A stretch of DNA of 64,000 bases from Acidovorax sp. YS12 (GCA_021496925.1 CP053915.1:3685501-3749500), one strand, 5' to 3'; positions 30,458 to 38,761 are shown, counted from the stretch's first letter. Numbers and translations: made by a program. The notes: a model not told the origin generated them from the letters alone.

Positions 30458-31166
30458 GCTGCTCTCGTTTTTGTCTTGCTGTGGGTTTGCTTCCCGGGGC
30501 CGGGACTCGCCCCGGCGGGCGACTCCCTTTTCTTGCTCGTGCAAGAAAAGGAAGCAAAAGAAGCACGCCCCTGCTGCCCGTATCCCCTGCGCTTCGCTCC
30601 GGGGCAGCCTGCGGTGCTCGGGCATGGGGCGGTGCCGCGTAACTCACTGCGCGCTGCGCGCTCCGTTCAAACAGACGCGGCAAGTCAGATCACGAAGCGC
30701 GTGTGTCCTGCGGCACACGCGCCCGCCCCACGCCCTGCGCTCCTCGGTACGGCCAGAAGGGGTTTGAAGCCCCGCACGGGCCATCGCTACGCTCGGCCCC
30801 CAACACGCAGGCGCGACGCGCCGCGCGCACCAGGCCGAGCGTAGCGATGGCCCGTGTCGGTCTCCACCCCCTTTCAGGCTGCGCCTGGGGCGAGGCGGTG
30901 GCGGGGTGGCATGCGCGAAGTCGCGCATGCTTCGTGAACTGACTCGCTGCGGTTGTTTGAGCGCAGCGCCGCAGGCGCGCAGCGAGTTCCGCAGCGCACC
31001 TCGCCAGCGTCTCGCCCCAGGTGTGCCCCCACGCGCAGCGTGGGGGTCGCAGACTGCGGGGCGCGTTTCTTTGGGTACTTTCTTGCCGCGCGGCAAGAAA
31101 GTACCTCGCCCGCCGGGGCGAGTCCCGGCTCCGGGAAGTAAACCCACCACAAGCATAAAAACAGCC
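30458..31166. repeat. Large imperfect palindrome (~710 bp) filling a gene-free gap
   Basis: The gap 30413-31250 has no credible gene. Left arm 30458-30798 and right arm 30833-31166 are inverted copies of one another. Outer ends: TGGGTTTGCTTCCCGG, CGGGACTCGCCCCGGCGGGC matches the reverse complement of 31106-31149. Middle: AACTCACTGCGCGC, GTTCAAACA and AGTCAGATCACGAAGC each recur inverted near 30935-30990. Centre: 24 bases at 30775-30798 are perfectly inverted at 30833-30856 with 34 bases between. Each arm holds its own hairpins with the theme TTTCTTGC...GCAAGAAA. Overlapping open frames on both strands read alike because of the symmetry and are not taken as genes. No terminal target duplication or transposase was seen. 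Confidence 0.85.
31074..31105. repeat. Perfect 32-bp palindrome within the large element
   Basis: Sixteen-base arms (GGTACTTTCTTGCCGC and its exact reverse complement) meet with no spacer. The left arm of the large element has the matching but less perfect hairpin CTTTTCTTGCTCGTGCAAGA at 30527-30546. Confidence 0.9.
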
Positions 31167-31209
31167 AAAAACCCTTACCAGTAAAGCGCATCCAGCTACA
31201 CAAACAGTA
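31159..31209 (-). repeat. Short dispersed repeat adjoining the right end of the large palindrome
   Basis: The minus strand reads TGTGTAGCTGGATGCGCTTT then ACTGGTAAGGGTTTTTGGCT and GTTTTT. It shares its last bases with the outer end of the large element. A trace of the same half-repeat (AAGGTTGTTGGCTG) precedes the left end at 30449-30462. Confidence 0.72.
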
Positions 31210-31250
31210 GCGATTGCCAGCGAGTAAGTGATAACGGTTAGCATCGCCCC

Positions 31251-32123
31251 ATGTCCCAGCCCTCCATCCGGCGCCTCGCGGCCTCCGTCCTCCCCCTGGC
31301 CCTGCTGTGCGCCTGCGCCACCCCCACGCCGCTGGATACGGCCTGGCTGGCCGCGCTGAGCGCGCAGCCCCCGACACCCTTGCTGCTGCTGGGCGAGCAG
31401 CACGACGCGCCCGAACACCAGCAGTGGGAACAGGCCACGGTGCAGTGGCTCGCCCAGCGCGGCCAGTTGGCGGCGCTGGTGATCGAGATGGCCGAGGCGG
31501 GCACCAGCACCGAGGGCCTGCCGCCCACGGCCAGCGAGGCCGAGGTGCGTGGCGCGCTGCGCTGGCCCGACGGCACCTGGCCCTGGGCCGACTACGGCCC
31601 GGTGGTCATGGCGGCGGTGCGGGCGGGCGCGCCGGTGCTGGGCGGCAACCTGCCGCGCGCCAGCCTGGCCAGCGCGCGGCGCGACGTGGCGCTCGAAGCC
31701 CGGCTGCCGCCCGAGGCGCTGGCGCGCCAGCACGCGGACGTGCGCGAGGGCCATTGCGGGCTGCTGCCCGAGGGCCAGATCCCGGCGATGGCGCGCATCC
31801 AGCTGGCGCGCGACCAGAGCCTGGCACAGACCGCGCAGCGGGCCCTGCGCCCGGGCCGCACCGTGGTGCTGGCGGCGGGCCACCAGCATGTGCAGCGCAG
31901 CCTGGGCGTGCCCGCCTGGCTGCCCTATGGTTTGGACTACAAAGTGGCCATAGCCCAGGCAGGACAAGCGCGAACAGCTATCGAAAAAGAAGCGGACTAC
32001 ATCCAGAAAACACCCGCCTTGCCGGCCCGCGACTACTGCGCCGAACTGCGCGCGCAGTGGTCGTCCGTGCCGGCTCCGGCGGCTACGCCGGCATCTGCGC
32101 CTGCTGCTGCAGCAGCGCCGTGA
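31251..32123 (+). CDS. ChaN-like heme-binding-family lipoprotein
   Basis: 290 residues. A signal peptide ending LLCAC gives a lipidated cysteine at about 22. The domain matches the ChaN/DUF399 family: LLLLGEQHDAPEHQQWEQAT (the GE.HD motif with conserved histidines), LAALVIEMAE, WPWADYGPVVMAAVRAGAPV, and AGHQHVQRSLGVPAWL near the C-terminus. ChaN from Campylobacter binds heme as a dimer at the outer membrane; here that is family knowledge, not proof. The region KVAIAQAGQARTAIEKEADY (about 230-250) is encoded by a copy of the dispersed repeat. The C-terminal Pro/Ala tail overlaps the end of the convergent PAS-GGDEF-EAL gene by 41 bases. Confidence 0.83.
   Translation: MSQPSIRRLAASVLPLALLCACATPTPLDTAWLAALSAQPPTPLLLLGEQHDAPEHQQWEQATVQWLAQRGQLAALVIEMAEAGTSTEGLPPTASEAEVRGALRWPDGTWPWADYGPVVMAAVRAGAPVLGGNLPRASLASARRDVALEARLPPEALARQHADVREGHCGLLPEGQIPAMARIQLARDQSLAQTAQRALRPGRTVVLAAGHQHVQRSLGVPAWLPYGLDYKVAIAQAGQARTAIEKEADYIQKTPALPARDYCAELRAQWSSVPAPAATPASAPAAAAAP
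31931..31993 (-). repeat. Short dispersed repeat inside the ChaN-like gene
   Basis: The minus strand reads TTTTTCGATAGCTGTTCGCG then CTTGTCCTGCCTGGGCTATG and GCCACTTTGT. It lies in frame near the 3' end of the gene. Confidence 0.78.
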
Positions 32124-34761
32124 ATTCAGGCGCTGGCAGCGGGCGGCTGTACAGGTAGCCCTGGTAGGCGTCACAGCCGCGTTCGCGCAGAAAGGCGAGC
32201 TGCTCGGCGGTCTCCACGCCCTCGGCCAGCACCTGCAGGCCCAGGCTGTGGCCCATGGCGATGATGGCGGCACTGATGGCCATGTCGTCGGCGTTGTGCG
32301 GGATGTCGCGGATGAAGCCCTGGTCGATCTTCAGCACGTCGATGGGGTAGCGCTTGAGGTACGACAGCGACGAGTAGCCCGTGCCGAAGTCGTCCACCGC
32401 CGTGCGCAGGCCGAGCTGCTGCAGGCGCAGCAGCACCTGGCGCGCTTCTTCGGGGCGCTCGGCCAGCGCGGTCTCGGTCAGCTCGAACTCCAGGCAGCGC
32501 GGCGGAAAGCCCGAGTCCGCCAGCGCCTGGGCCGCGCAGCCGGCCACGTCGGTCAGGTGGAACTGGCGCGGCGAGATGTTCACCGCCAGCGTGATTTCGG
32601 GCAGGTCGGCATCGCGCCAGCGCTGGCCCTGCTGGCAGGCCTCGCGGATCACCCATTGCCCCAACTGGCCGATGACGCCCGAGCTCTCGGCCACGGGAAT
32701 GAAGCGCCCGGGCGAGATGACGCCTTCCTCGGGGTCGATCCAGCGCACCAGCGCCTCGGCACCCACCAGGCGGCCCGTGGCGATATCCACCTGCGGCTGG
32801 TAGTACAGCTGCAGGTGCCCCTGCGCCAGCGCCACGCGCAGGCGCGCCTCCAGCTCCAGGCGCTCGCGCGCGGCCTGGGTCATGTCCTCGTTGAAGAAGC
32901 ACCAGGCGCCACGTCCGCGCGCCTTGGCGCCGTACACGGCGGCGTGCGCGCCCTGCAGCAGGCCCTGGGCCGAGTCGGCGTGCTCGGGGAACATGCAAAT
33001 ACCCACGCTCACCCCGGCCACCACCTCGATGCCGTCGGGCGATGTCCAGGGCTGGCCCACGGCGGCGATGAGGCTGCGTGCCACGGCCGCGGCGCCGTCG
33101 GAGTGGCGCAGATTGCGCGCCACCACCGCGATCTCGTCGCCCGCCATGCGCCCCACCAGGTCGCCCGGGCGCAGGGCCGAGCGCACCTGGCGCGTGATGT
33201 GCTTGAGCACCTCGTCGCCCACGGCGTGGCCGTAGCTGTCGTTCACGTCCTTGAAGCGGTCCAGGTTGAGCAGCAGCACTGCCATGGTCTCGCCGCCGGC
33301 CTGCGCCTGCTCGACGCTGGCGCTCAGTTGCTGGCCAAACCACAGGCGGTTGGACAGGCCGGTGAGCGGGTCGTAGTGCGCCAGGTATTCCAGGCGTTGG
33401 CGCTGCGCTTTTTCCTCGGAGATATCGGTGAACATGCACACGTAGTGCGTGATGTCGCCCTTGGGGTCGCGCACCGCCGACAGCGACATGTGCTCTGGGA
33501 ACACCTCGCCGTTCTTGCGCCGGTTCCAGATTTCGCCCTGCCAGTGGCCGGTGCGTTGGATGCACTCCCACATGGCCTGGTAGAACGTCTTGTCGTGGCG
33601 GCCCGACTTGAAGACGCGCGGCGTGAGGCCGCGCAGCTCTTCCTCGGTGTAGCCCAGCAGGCGCGTGAAGGCGGCATTCACCGACAGGATGCGGTTCTCC
33701 GCGTCGGTCACGACCACGCCCTCGGTGGTGTTGTCCACCACCGTGGCGGCCAGGCGCTGGCGCTCCTCGGCGGCGCGGCGGTCGGTCAGGTCGGTGAGGA
33801 TGCCGGAAAAGCGTTCGGGCTCGCCCTGCGTGTTCAGGTGGCGCTGGCCGCGTGCCTGGAACCAGCAGTATTCGCCGTCAAAGCACTGCAGGCGCGCTGT
33901 CTCGTCGAAGGGCTGGCCCGTGGCCAGCGAGCGCTCGACGGCGCGGCGTACGCGCTGGCGGTCGTCGGGGTGCAGGCGGCGCAGCAGGTGCAGGCCATGG
34001 GACAGCTCGCCGCCCTTGTAGCGCAGCAGGCGCACCAGGCCCTGCGAGTAGGTGGAGCGGCGCTGCGCCAGGTCCCAGTCCCACATGCCGCTGCCACTGC
34101 CGTCCAGTGCCAGGCGCAGGCTGTTCTCGCTGCGCACCAGCGCCGCGCGCGTGGCGCCGACCTCGCTCATGTCCAGCAGCAGGCACACCAGGTGCGCCGG
34201 CGTGCCGCCGGTGGCGGGCACGTGGCTGACGTTGCACAGCACGGGCAGCGGCGGGCGGCCGTCGGCGCGCAGGCACAGGCGCTCGGCCTGGTAGTAGTTG
34301 ATGCGGCCGTCGAGCAGCTGTTCGAGCTGCTGCTGCGCCCGCGCCTGGTCGTCGGGCACCACCCATTCGCGGAAGCTCGCCTGCAGCGCCGCCTCGGGCG
34401 GCATGGCCAGCCACTGGCACAGGCGCTCGTTGGCCCAGAAGATGCGCAGCGTGCCCAGTTCCACGCGCGCGATGCCCGCGGGCGCATGGCCGGCGATCTG
34501 CGCCAGCTCCTGCGACAGCGCCCAGCGCGCGGCCTCGGCCGTGCGCATGCGCCGCAGCAGCCACCATGCCAGCACGCCGGTGAGGAGCACGTAGAGCCAG
34601 CCCTTCATGGTCTGGCCGCGCGCCAGCCACAGCGGGTCGGTGATGAGCACGGCCAGCAGCGCGTCGCCCACGGCCACCCAGACCGCGCCCACCGCCAGGT
34701 AGAGCACCATGCCCCACCATGGCGCCATCCGCAGCCTGTGCTCCGGTGTGTTGATTTCCAT
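32083..34761 (-). CDS. Membrane PAS-GGDEF-EAL protein, probable c-di-GMP phosphodiesterase
   Basis: 892 residues from the ATG at 34761, which follows GGAGCGAATCA; the frame is open further upstream without support. Two N-terminal membrane helices (WWGMVLYLAVGAVWVAVGDA; GWLYVLLTGVLAWWLL) are followed by about three PAS/PAC units (90-470; GMWDWDLAQ, GEYCWFQARGQ, RILSVNAAFTRLLGYTEEEL), a GGDEF domain and an EAL domain. The cyclase signature near residue 538 reads AGDEI in place of GGDEF, so diguanylate cyclase activity is probably lost. The EAL domain keeps AEALVRW near 668, NISPRQF, ELTET, VDDFGTGYSSLSYL and KIDQGFI, and so should hydrolyse c-di-GMP. It lowers c-di-GMP in response to an unknown signal. 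Its 3' end overlaps the convergent ChaN-like gene. Confidence 0.92.
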   Translation of the reverse strand: MEINTPEHRLRMAPWWGMVLYLAVGAVWVAVGDALLAVLITDPLWLARGQTMKGWLYVLLTGVLAWWLLRRMRTAEAARWALSQELAQIAGHAPAGIARVELGTLRIFWANERLCQWLAMPPEAALQASFREWVVPDDQARAQQQLEQLLDGRINYYQAERLCLRADGRPPLPVLCNVSHVPATGGTPAHLVCLLLDMSEVGATRAALVRSENSLRLALDGSGSGMWDWDLAQRRSTYSQGLVRLLRYKGGELSHGLHLLRRLHPDDRQRVRRAVERSLATGQPFDETARLQCFDGEYCWFQARGQRHLNTQGEPERFSGILTDLTDRRAAEERQRLAATVVDNTTEGVVVTDAENRILSVNAAFTRLLGYTEEELRGLTPRVFKSGRHDKTFYQAMWECIQRTGHWQGEIWNRRKNGEVFPEHMSLSAVRDPKGDITHYVCMFTDISEEKAQRQRLEYLAHYDPLTGLSNRLWFGQQLSASVEQAQAGGETMAVLLLNLDRFKDVNDSYGHAVGDEVLKHITRQVRSALRPGDLVGRMAGDEIAVVARNLRHSDGAAAVARSLIAAVGQPWTSPDGIEVVAGVSVGICMFPEHADSAQGLLQGAHAAVYGAKARGRGAWCFFNEDMTQAARERLELEARLRVALAQGHLQLYYQPQVDIATGRLVGAEALVRWIDPEEGVISPGRFIPVAESSGVIGQLGQWVIREACQQGQRWRDADLPEITLAVNISPRQFHLTDVAGCAAQALADSGFPPRCLEFELTETALAERPEEARQVLLRLQQLGLRTAVDDFGTGYSSLSYLKRYPIDVLKIDQGFIRDIPHNADDMAISAAIIAMGHSLGLQVLAEGVETAEQLAFLRERGCDAYQGYLYSRPLPAPEFTALLQQQAQMPA

Positions 34762-34913
34762 TGATTCGCTCCGCTGGGAGCCCGAAGACGGCGCTGCCCC
34801 ACCCCACCACACGATACGCCCTGGCCGCCTTCCCGCCCGCGCGCGCCCCACCGCCGCCGCAGGCCCGGCGGATGCCCGGCAGCCCCTGGAGGCTGCTGCG
34901 ACAATCCGCAACC

Positions 34914-35762
34914 ATGACCCAAACCTACATTCTCACCCTGTCCTGCCCCGACCGGCTCGGCCTGGTGCACGCCGTTTCCGGCTTCCTGCTGGAGCACGGC
35001 TGCAACATCGAGGAAGCCGCCCAGTACAACGACCACGCCACCGGCCTGTTCTTCATGCGCGTGCAGTTCGCCTGCGCCCAGCACGACGGCCCGGCCCTCA
35101 AGGGCCAGCTCGCGCCGTTCGCCGAGGGCTTCCAGATGCGCTGGAGCCTGCACCCGCGCGCCGAGGCCATGCGCACCGTGCTCATGGTCAGCCGCGAAGG
35201 CCACTGCCTCAACGACCTGCTGTTCCGCGTCAAGAGCGGGCTGCTGCCGATCGACATCCGCGCCATCATCAGCAACCACCGCGACTTCTACCAGCTCGCC
35301 GCCAGCTACAACATTCCCTTCCACCACATCGCGGTGACCAAGGACAACAAGGCCCAGGCCGAAGCCCGGCAATACGAGATCATCGAGGCCGAAGGGGCCG
35401 AGCTGGTGGTGCTGGCGCGCTACATGCAAGTGCTGTCCAACGACCTGTGCACCAGGCTGGCGGGCCGGGCGATCAACATCCACCACAGCTTCCTGCCCAG
35501 CTTCAAGGGCGCCAAGCCCTACTACCAGGCGCACGACCGGGGCGTGAAGCTCATCGGCGCCACGGCCCACTACGTCACCGCCGACCTCGACGAGGGGCCG
35601 ATTATCGAACAAGATGTTACACGTGCCGACCATACCGACACGGTGGAGGACCTGACGTCGCGTGGCCGCGACACCGAAAGCCTGGTGCTGGCCCGCGCCG
35701 TGAAGTGGCACAGCGAGCACCGCGTGCTGCTCAACGGGCACAAGACCGTGGTCTTCCGCTGA
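34914..35762 (+). CDS. purU: Formyltetrahydrofolate deformylase
   Basis: 282 residues, normal length. N-terminal ACT-like domain (YILTLSCPDRLGLVHAVSGF, residues 5-24, through about 85) and C-terminal formyltransferase-fold hydrolase: VSREGHCLNDLLFRVKSGLL, IISNHRDFYQLAASYNIPFH, NIHHSFLPSFKGAKPYYQAH with the catalytic histidine region, and ADLDEGPIIEQDV with the catalytic aspartate. It releases formate and tetrahydrofolate from 10-formyl-THF, balancing the one-carbon pool; the ACT domain senses glycine and methionine in E. coli. The gene stands alone, divergent from the GGDEF-EAL gene with 152 bases between them, and is followed by a paired repeat that could form its terminator. Confidence 0.97.
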   Translation: MTQTYILTLSCPDRLGLVHAVSGFLLEHGCNIEEAAQYNDHATGLFFMRVQFACAQHDGPALKGQLAPFAEGFQMRWSLHPRAEAMRTVLMVSREGHCLNDLLFRVKSGLLPIDIRAIISNHRDFYQLAASYNIPFHHIAVTKDNKAQAEARQYEIIEAEGAELVVLARYMQVLSNDLCTRLAGRAINIHHSFLPSFKGAKPYYQAHDRGVKLIGATAHYVTADLDEGPIIEQDVTRADHTDTVEDLTSRGRDTESLVLARAVKWHSEHRVLLNGHKTVVFR

Positions 35763-35781
35763 AGGCGGCGCACCGGGTGGT

Positions 35782-35884
35782 GCTATGAAGAACATAGCTG
35801 CTCGCGCTTGATAGGTAAAGGTTCAATGCATAAAAGGCATTGAAACCTTTGCGCAGCAAGCGCCAGCAGCTTTGCTTTCGATAG
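35782..35884. repeat. Short dispersed repeat, head-to-head pair, after purU
   Basis: A plus-strand copy (ACATAGCTGCTCGCGCTTGA at 35792) and a minus-strand copy (CAGCAAGCGCCAGCAGCTTT at 35854) face each other. Between them 35817-35850 form a near-perfect hairpin (AAAGGTTCAATGC with GCATTGAAACCTTT). The whole locus would fold into one long cruciform and separates purU from the convergent ABC permease gene; it could terminate both. Confidence 0.85.
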
Positions 35885-35891
35885 CGGCCGT

Positions 35892-36668
35892 TCAGCCGCC
35901 CGCGTGCGTCCAGCGGCGGCTCAGCAGGCGCGCCAGCGCATCCAGCGCGAAGCCCAGCACGCCCACGGTGAGGATGCCGGCCGTCAGCTCGTCGTAGGCC
36001 AGGCGGTCGCGCGTGTCGAGGATGAAGTAGCCCAGCCCGGCCGACACGCCCAGCATCTCGGCCGGCACCAGCACGATCCAGACGATGCCCAGCGCCAGGC
36101 GAAAGCCCGTGAGCACGTGCGCCACGATGCCCGGCAGCACCACGCCGCGCACCGTCTCCCAGCGCGTGGCGCACAGGCTGGCCGCCAGGCGGAGCCAGGC
36201 CGCGTCGAGCGCCGCCACGCCGGCGGCGGTGTTCAGCATCACCGGCCAGACGGCGGCGAACGCCAGCAGGAACACCACCGGCGCCTCGCCCACGCCCAGC
36301 GCCATCACGGCCAGCGGCATCCACGACAGCGGCGACACCATGCGCAGGAACTGGAACACCGCGCCCGTGGCGCGCGCGAAGCGCGGCGACAGCCCGAGCC
36401 ACAGCCCCAGCGGCACGCCCAGGGCCAGCGCCAGCCCCAGCGCCAGGGCCACGCGCTGCAGGCTGACGGCCATGTGCGGCCACAGGCTGCCGCCGTGCAG
36501 CAGCCGCGCCCAGGCGGCCAGCCCGGCCTGGGGCGAGAACGCCGTGCGGATCGCCTCCACGTCGGAGAGCTGGCGCGCGCCCAGCGCCCACAGCGCCAGG
36601 GCCACGGCAAAGCCCAGCAGCGGCCAGCCCAGACGGGCGCCCCAGGCGCGGATGGCGGGCGCGGCCAT
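35892..36668 (-). CDS. NitT/TauT-type ABC transporter permease
   Basis: 258 residues, about five to six membrane helices (WPLLGFAVALALWALGARQL; VALALGLALALGVPLGLWLG; VVFLLAFAAVWPVMLNTAAG; LGIVWIVLVPAEMLGVSAGL; LTAGILTVGVLGFALDALAR). The EAA-type loop is AASLCATRWETVRGVVLPGI. This is a SsuC/TauC-like inner-membrane permease. Its ATG at 36668 overlaps the substrate-binding-protein stop (TGATG). It is the last gene of a five-gene minus-strand operon. Confidence 0.92.
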   Translation of the reverse strand: MAAPAIRAWGARLGWPLLGFAVALALWALGARQLSDVEAIRTAFSPQAGLAAWARLLHGGSLWPHMAVSLQRVALALGLALALGVPLGLWLGLSPRFARATGAVFQFLRMVSPLSWMPLAVMALGVGEAPVVFLLAFAAVWPVMLNTAAGVAALDAAWLRLAASLCATRWETVRGVVLPGIVAHVLTGFRLALGIVWIVLVPAEMLGVSAGLGYFILDTRDRLAYDELTAGILTVGVLGFALDALARLLSRRWTHAGG

Positions 36669-37912
36669 CAGACGGCGATGGTCTCGGTGCGCGTGAACCC
36701 CGCCGGCTGGCCGAACGCCGCCAGCCCGCCGACCTGCGCCAGCGCCGCCTTGACGAAGCGGTCGTCCACCAGGTCGCGCGCGGCGAAGGCCGGATCCAGC
36801 CGCTGCAGGAAGGCCGCGTCGCCCTCCACCTGCGTGGTCTGCAGCGCGCGCACCAGCGCCTCGGTGTACGACGGGTAGGGGTAGGGCTGGAAGTCGATGC
36901 GCCGCTGCGCCCAGTCCGCGTGCCGCACCACGCCGGAGCGCTCGTAGCCGGCGTAGTCCGACGCCGCCAGCACCTTGGAGAGCACCGGCAGCCCGTGCGG
37001 CGTGTACTTGCCCTCGCCGGTGCTGGCCAGCAGCTTGGCGGTTTCGAGCTGGTTGTTGCGCGTCCACAGCTGCGCGCGGACGATGGCGCTGGTCACGCGC
37101 TGCGCCCACTCGGGGCGCTCCACGGTGTCGCGCTCGGCCAGCGTCACCAGGCAGCAGGCGTGGTTCTTCCAGACGTCGCCGACGAAGCGCAGCACCTTGC
37201 CCGCCTGGAGGTTCTCGGCCGCCGCATTGAACGGCTCGGCCACGATGTAGCCTGCCACCGACCGCGCGGCCAGTGCCGACACCATCTCCGCCGGCGGCAG
37301 CACCACCAGGTTCACCTCGCGCGGGCCCAGCGCGGCGCTGCGCGGGCGGCTCACGGGCGTCAGCCCCTGGGCGCGCAGCAGTTGCTGCAGCACGATGTTG
37401 TGGATCGAGTACCAGAACGGAATCGCCACCGTCTTGCCGCCCAGCTCGGCCACGCTGCCGATGTCGTTGGCCACCGTGAGCGCCGAGCCGTTGATGTGGT
37501 TCCACGCCACCACCTTGGCCGGAAATTTCGACCCATAGCGCACGAACAGCGTGGTGGGCGAGAGCAGGTGCACCACGTTCACCTGGCCCGCGATGAAGGC
37601 CTCGACGATCTGCGCCCACGAGCGGAACAGGCGCGGCTTCTCGGTGCGCAGGCCCTCGGCCTCGAACAGCTGGCGCGCATGCGCCACCAGCAGCGGCGTG
37701 GCGTCGGTGATGGGCAGGTAGCCGATGCGCACCGGCACGTCGTCGCCATTGAAGGCCTGGGCGCGCGCGTCGCCCGCGCGCAGCAGCGGCACGGCGGCCG
37801 CGCCGCCCAGCGCGGCGATGCGCAGCCAGTCGCGCCGCGACATGCCGCAGCCGCACTGGCTGGAGGCGCAGAGGTGCCGGTAGGAAACCCGGTCGCTGGA
37901 GGGGGTGGGCAT
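36668..37912 (-). CDS. NitT/TauT-type ABC substrate-binding protein with Tat signal and N-terminal cysteines
   Basis: 414 residues. Residues 15-22 contain three cysteines (CASSQCGC), directly before the Tat motif SRRDWLRIAALGGAAAVPLL and an ARAQA cleavage site. The mature part (VRIGYLPITDATPLLVAHAR, LFEAEGLRTEKPRLFRSWAQ, FIAGQVNVVHLLSPTTLFVR, VVAWNHINGSALTVAND) is a nitrate/sulfonate/taurine-type periplasmic binding protein of the NrtA/CmpA-related branch. The ligand is unknown. Export folded through Tat is unusual for binding proteins but common in this branch. The Cys cluster lies in the part that is removed on cleavage, or stays in the cytoplasm, so its purpose is unclear. Stop overlaps the permease start. 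Confidence 0.88.
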   Translation of the reverse strand: MPTPSSDRVSYRHLCASSQCGCGMSRRDWLRIAALGGAAAVPLLRAGDARAQAFNGDDVPVRIGYLPITDATPLLVAHARQLFEAEGLRTEKPRLFRSWAQIVEAFIAGQVNVVHLLSPTTLFVRYGSKFPAKVVAWNHINGSALTVANDIGSVAELGGKTVAIPFWYSIHNIVLQQLLRAQGLTPVSRPRSAALGPREVNLVVLPPAEMVSALAARSVAGYIVAEPFNAAAENLQAGKVLRFVGDVWKNHACCLVTLAERDTVERPEWAQRVTSAIVRAQLWTRNNQLETAKLLASTGEGKYTPHGLPVLSKVLAASDYAGYERSGVVRHADWAQRRIDFQPYPYPSYTEALVRALQTTQVEGDAAFLQRLDPAFAARDLVDDRFVKAALAQVGGLAAFGQPAGFTRTETIAV

Positions 37913-37936
37913 GGGGAACGCGCCTTTCTTTGCTTC

Positions 37937-38761
37937 TTACGTCGTCGAGGGAATGGCGTGCACGTCGTGCAGCGCCTGCAGGATGTCCAGGTGCAGCGCC
38001 GTGGCCGCGGCCGGGTGGGCGTGGCGCGGACGCGCGATGTCCACGCGCCACTCGCGCACCACGCCGGCGGGCTGGCCGGCCACGCCGTCCTGCGGCCCCA
38101 TGAGGAGGATGCGGTCGGCCACCAGGATGGCTTCGTCGATGTCGTGCGTCACCAGCAGCGCGGCGGTGTGCCAGCGGTGCACCACGTCCACCAGCAGCGC
38201 CTGCATGCCGGTGCGGGTGATGGCGTCGAGCGCGGAAAAGGGCTCGTCGGCCAGCAGCAGGCGCGGCTCGCGCGCCAGCGCCCGGGCCAGCGCCACGCGC
38301 TGCGCCATGCCGCCCGAGAGCGCCGCCGGGTACAGGTGCGCCTTGCCCGCCAGCCCCACGGCTTCCAGCGCCGCCTGCACGCGGGCCTGCAAGGCGCTGC
38401 GCGTGGCGCGCGGCTGGTGCGTGAAGCCGAGCCCGAAGCCGGCGTTGGCCGCCACGTCGAGCCAGGGCAGCAGGCTTGGCTGCTGGAACACCACGGCCGC
38501 GCGCGGGTGCGGCGCGGCCAGCGGCGTGCCCAGGAACTCCACCTGCCCCTGCGTCGGCGCCTGCAGCCCGGCCAGCGTGCGCAGCAGCGTGGACTTGCCG
38601 CAGCCGCTGCCGCCCAGCAGGGCCACGATCTCGCGCGCGCCGATGTCCAGCGACACGCCGGCGAACACCGGCGCGCCCTGGCCATAGCGGCAGCCCAGGC
38701 CGCGCCCGCGCAAGGCCACGGCGTCGGGCGCTGTTGCCTGCGCCGTTGCCTGTGCCGTCAC
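37937..38761 (-). CDS. NitT/TauT-type ABC transporter ATP-binding protein
   Basis: 274 residues from a GTG start at 38761 that overlaps the upstream stop (GTGA) and follows GGAGG. Walker A GGSGCGKSTL, Q-loop VVFQQPSLLPWLDV, signature LSGGMAQRVALARAL, Walker B LLLADEPFSALD and H-loop LLVTHDIDEA are all intact. It is the SsuB/TauB/NrtD-like cytoplasmic ATPase for the permease and binding protein encoded next. Confidence 0.94.
   Translation of the reverse strand: MTAQATAQATAPDAVALRGRGLGCRYGQGAPVFAGVSLDIGAREIVALLGGSGCGKSTLLRTLAGLQAPTQGQVEFLGTPLAAPHPRAAVVFQQPSLLPWLDVAANAGFGLGFTHQPRATRSALQARVQAALEAVGLAGKAHLYPAALSGGMAQRVALARALAREPRLLLADEPFSALDAITRTGMQALLVDVVHRWHTAALLVTHDIDEAILVADRILLMGPQDGVAGQPAGVVREWRVDIARPRHAHPAAATALHLDILQALHDVHAIPSTT

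Noticed and set aside
30775..30856. Central part of the large palindrome as a CRISPR or attachment site
   Set aside because: Only one inverted pair is present, with no direct repeats, spacers, cas genes or integrase.
30396..31168. Several overlapping open frames of 80-175 codons on both strands in the large palindrome
   Set aside because: The two strands give similar Arg/Pro/Gly-rich peptides because the DNA is an inverted repeat. No ribosome-binding sites, domains or codon bias support them.
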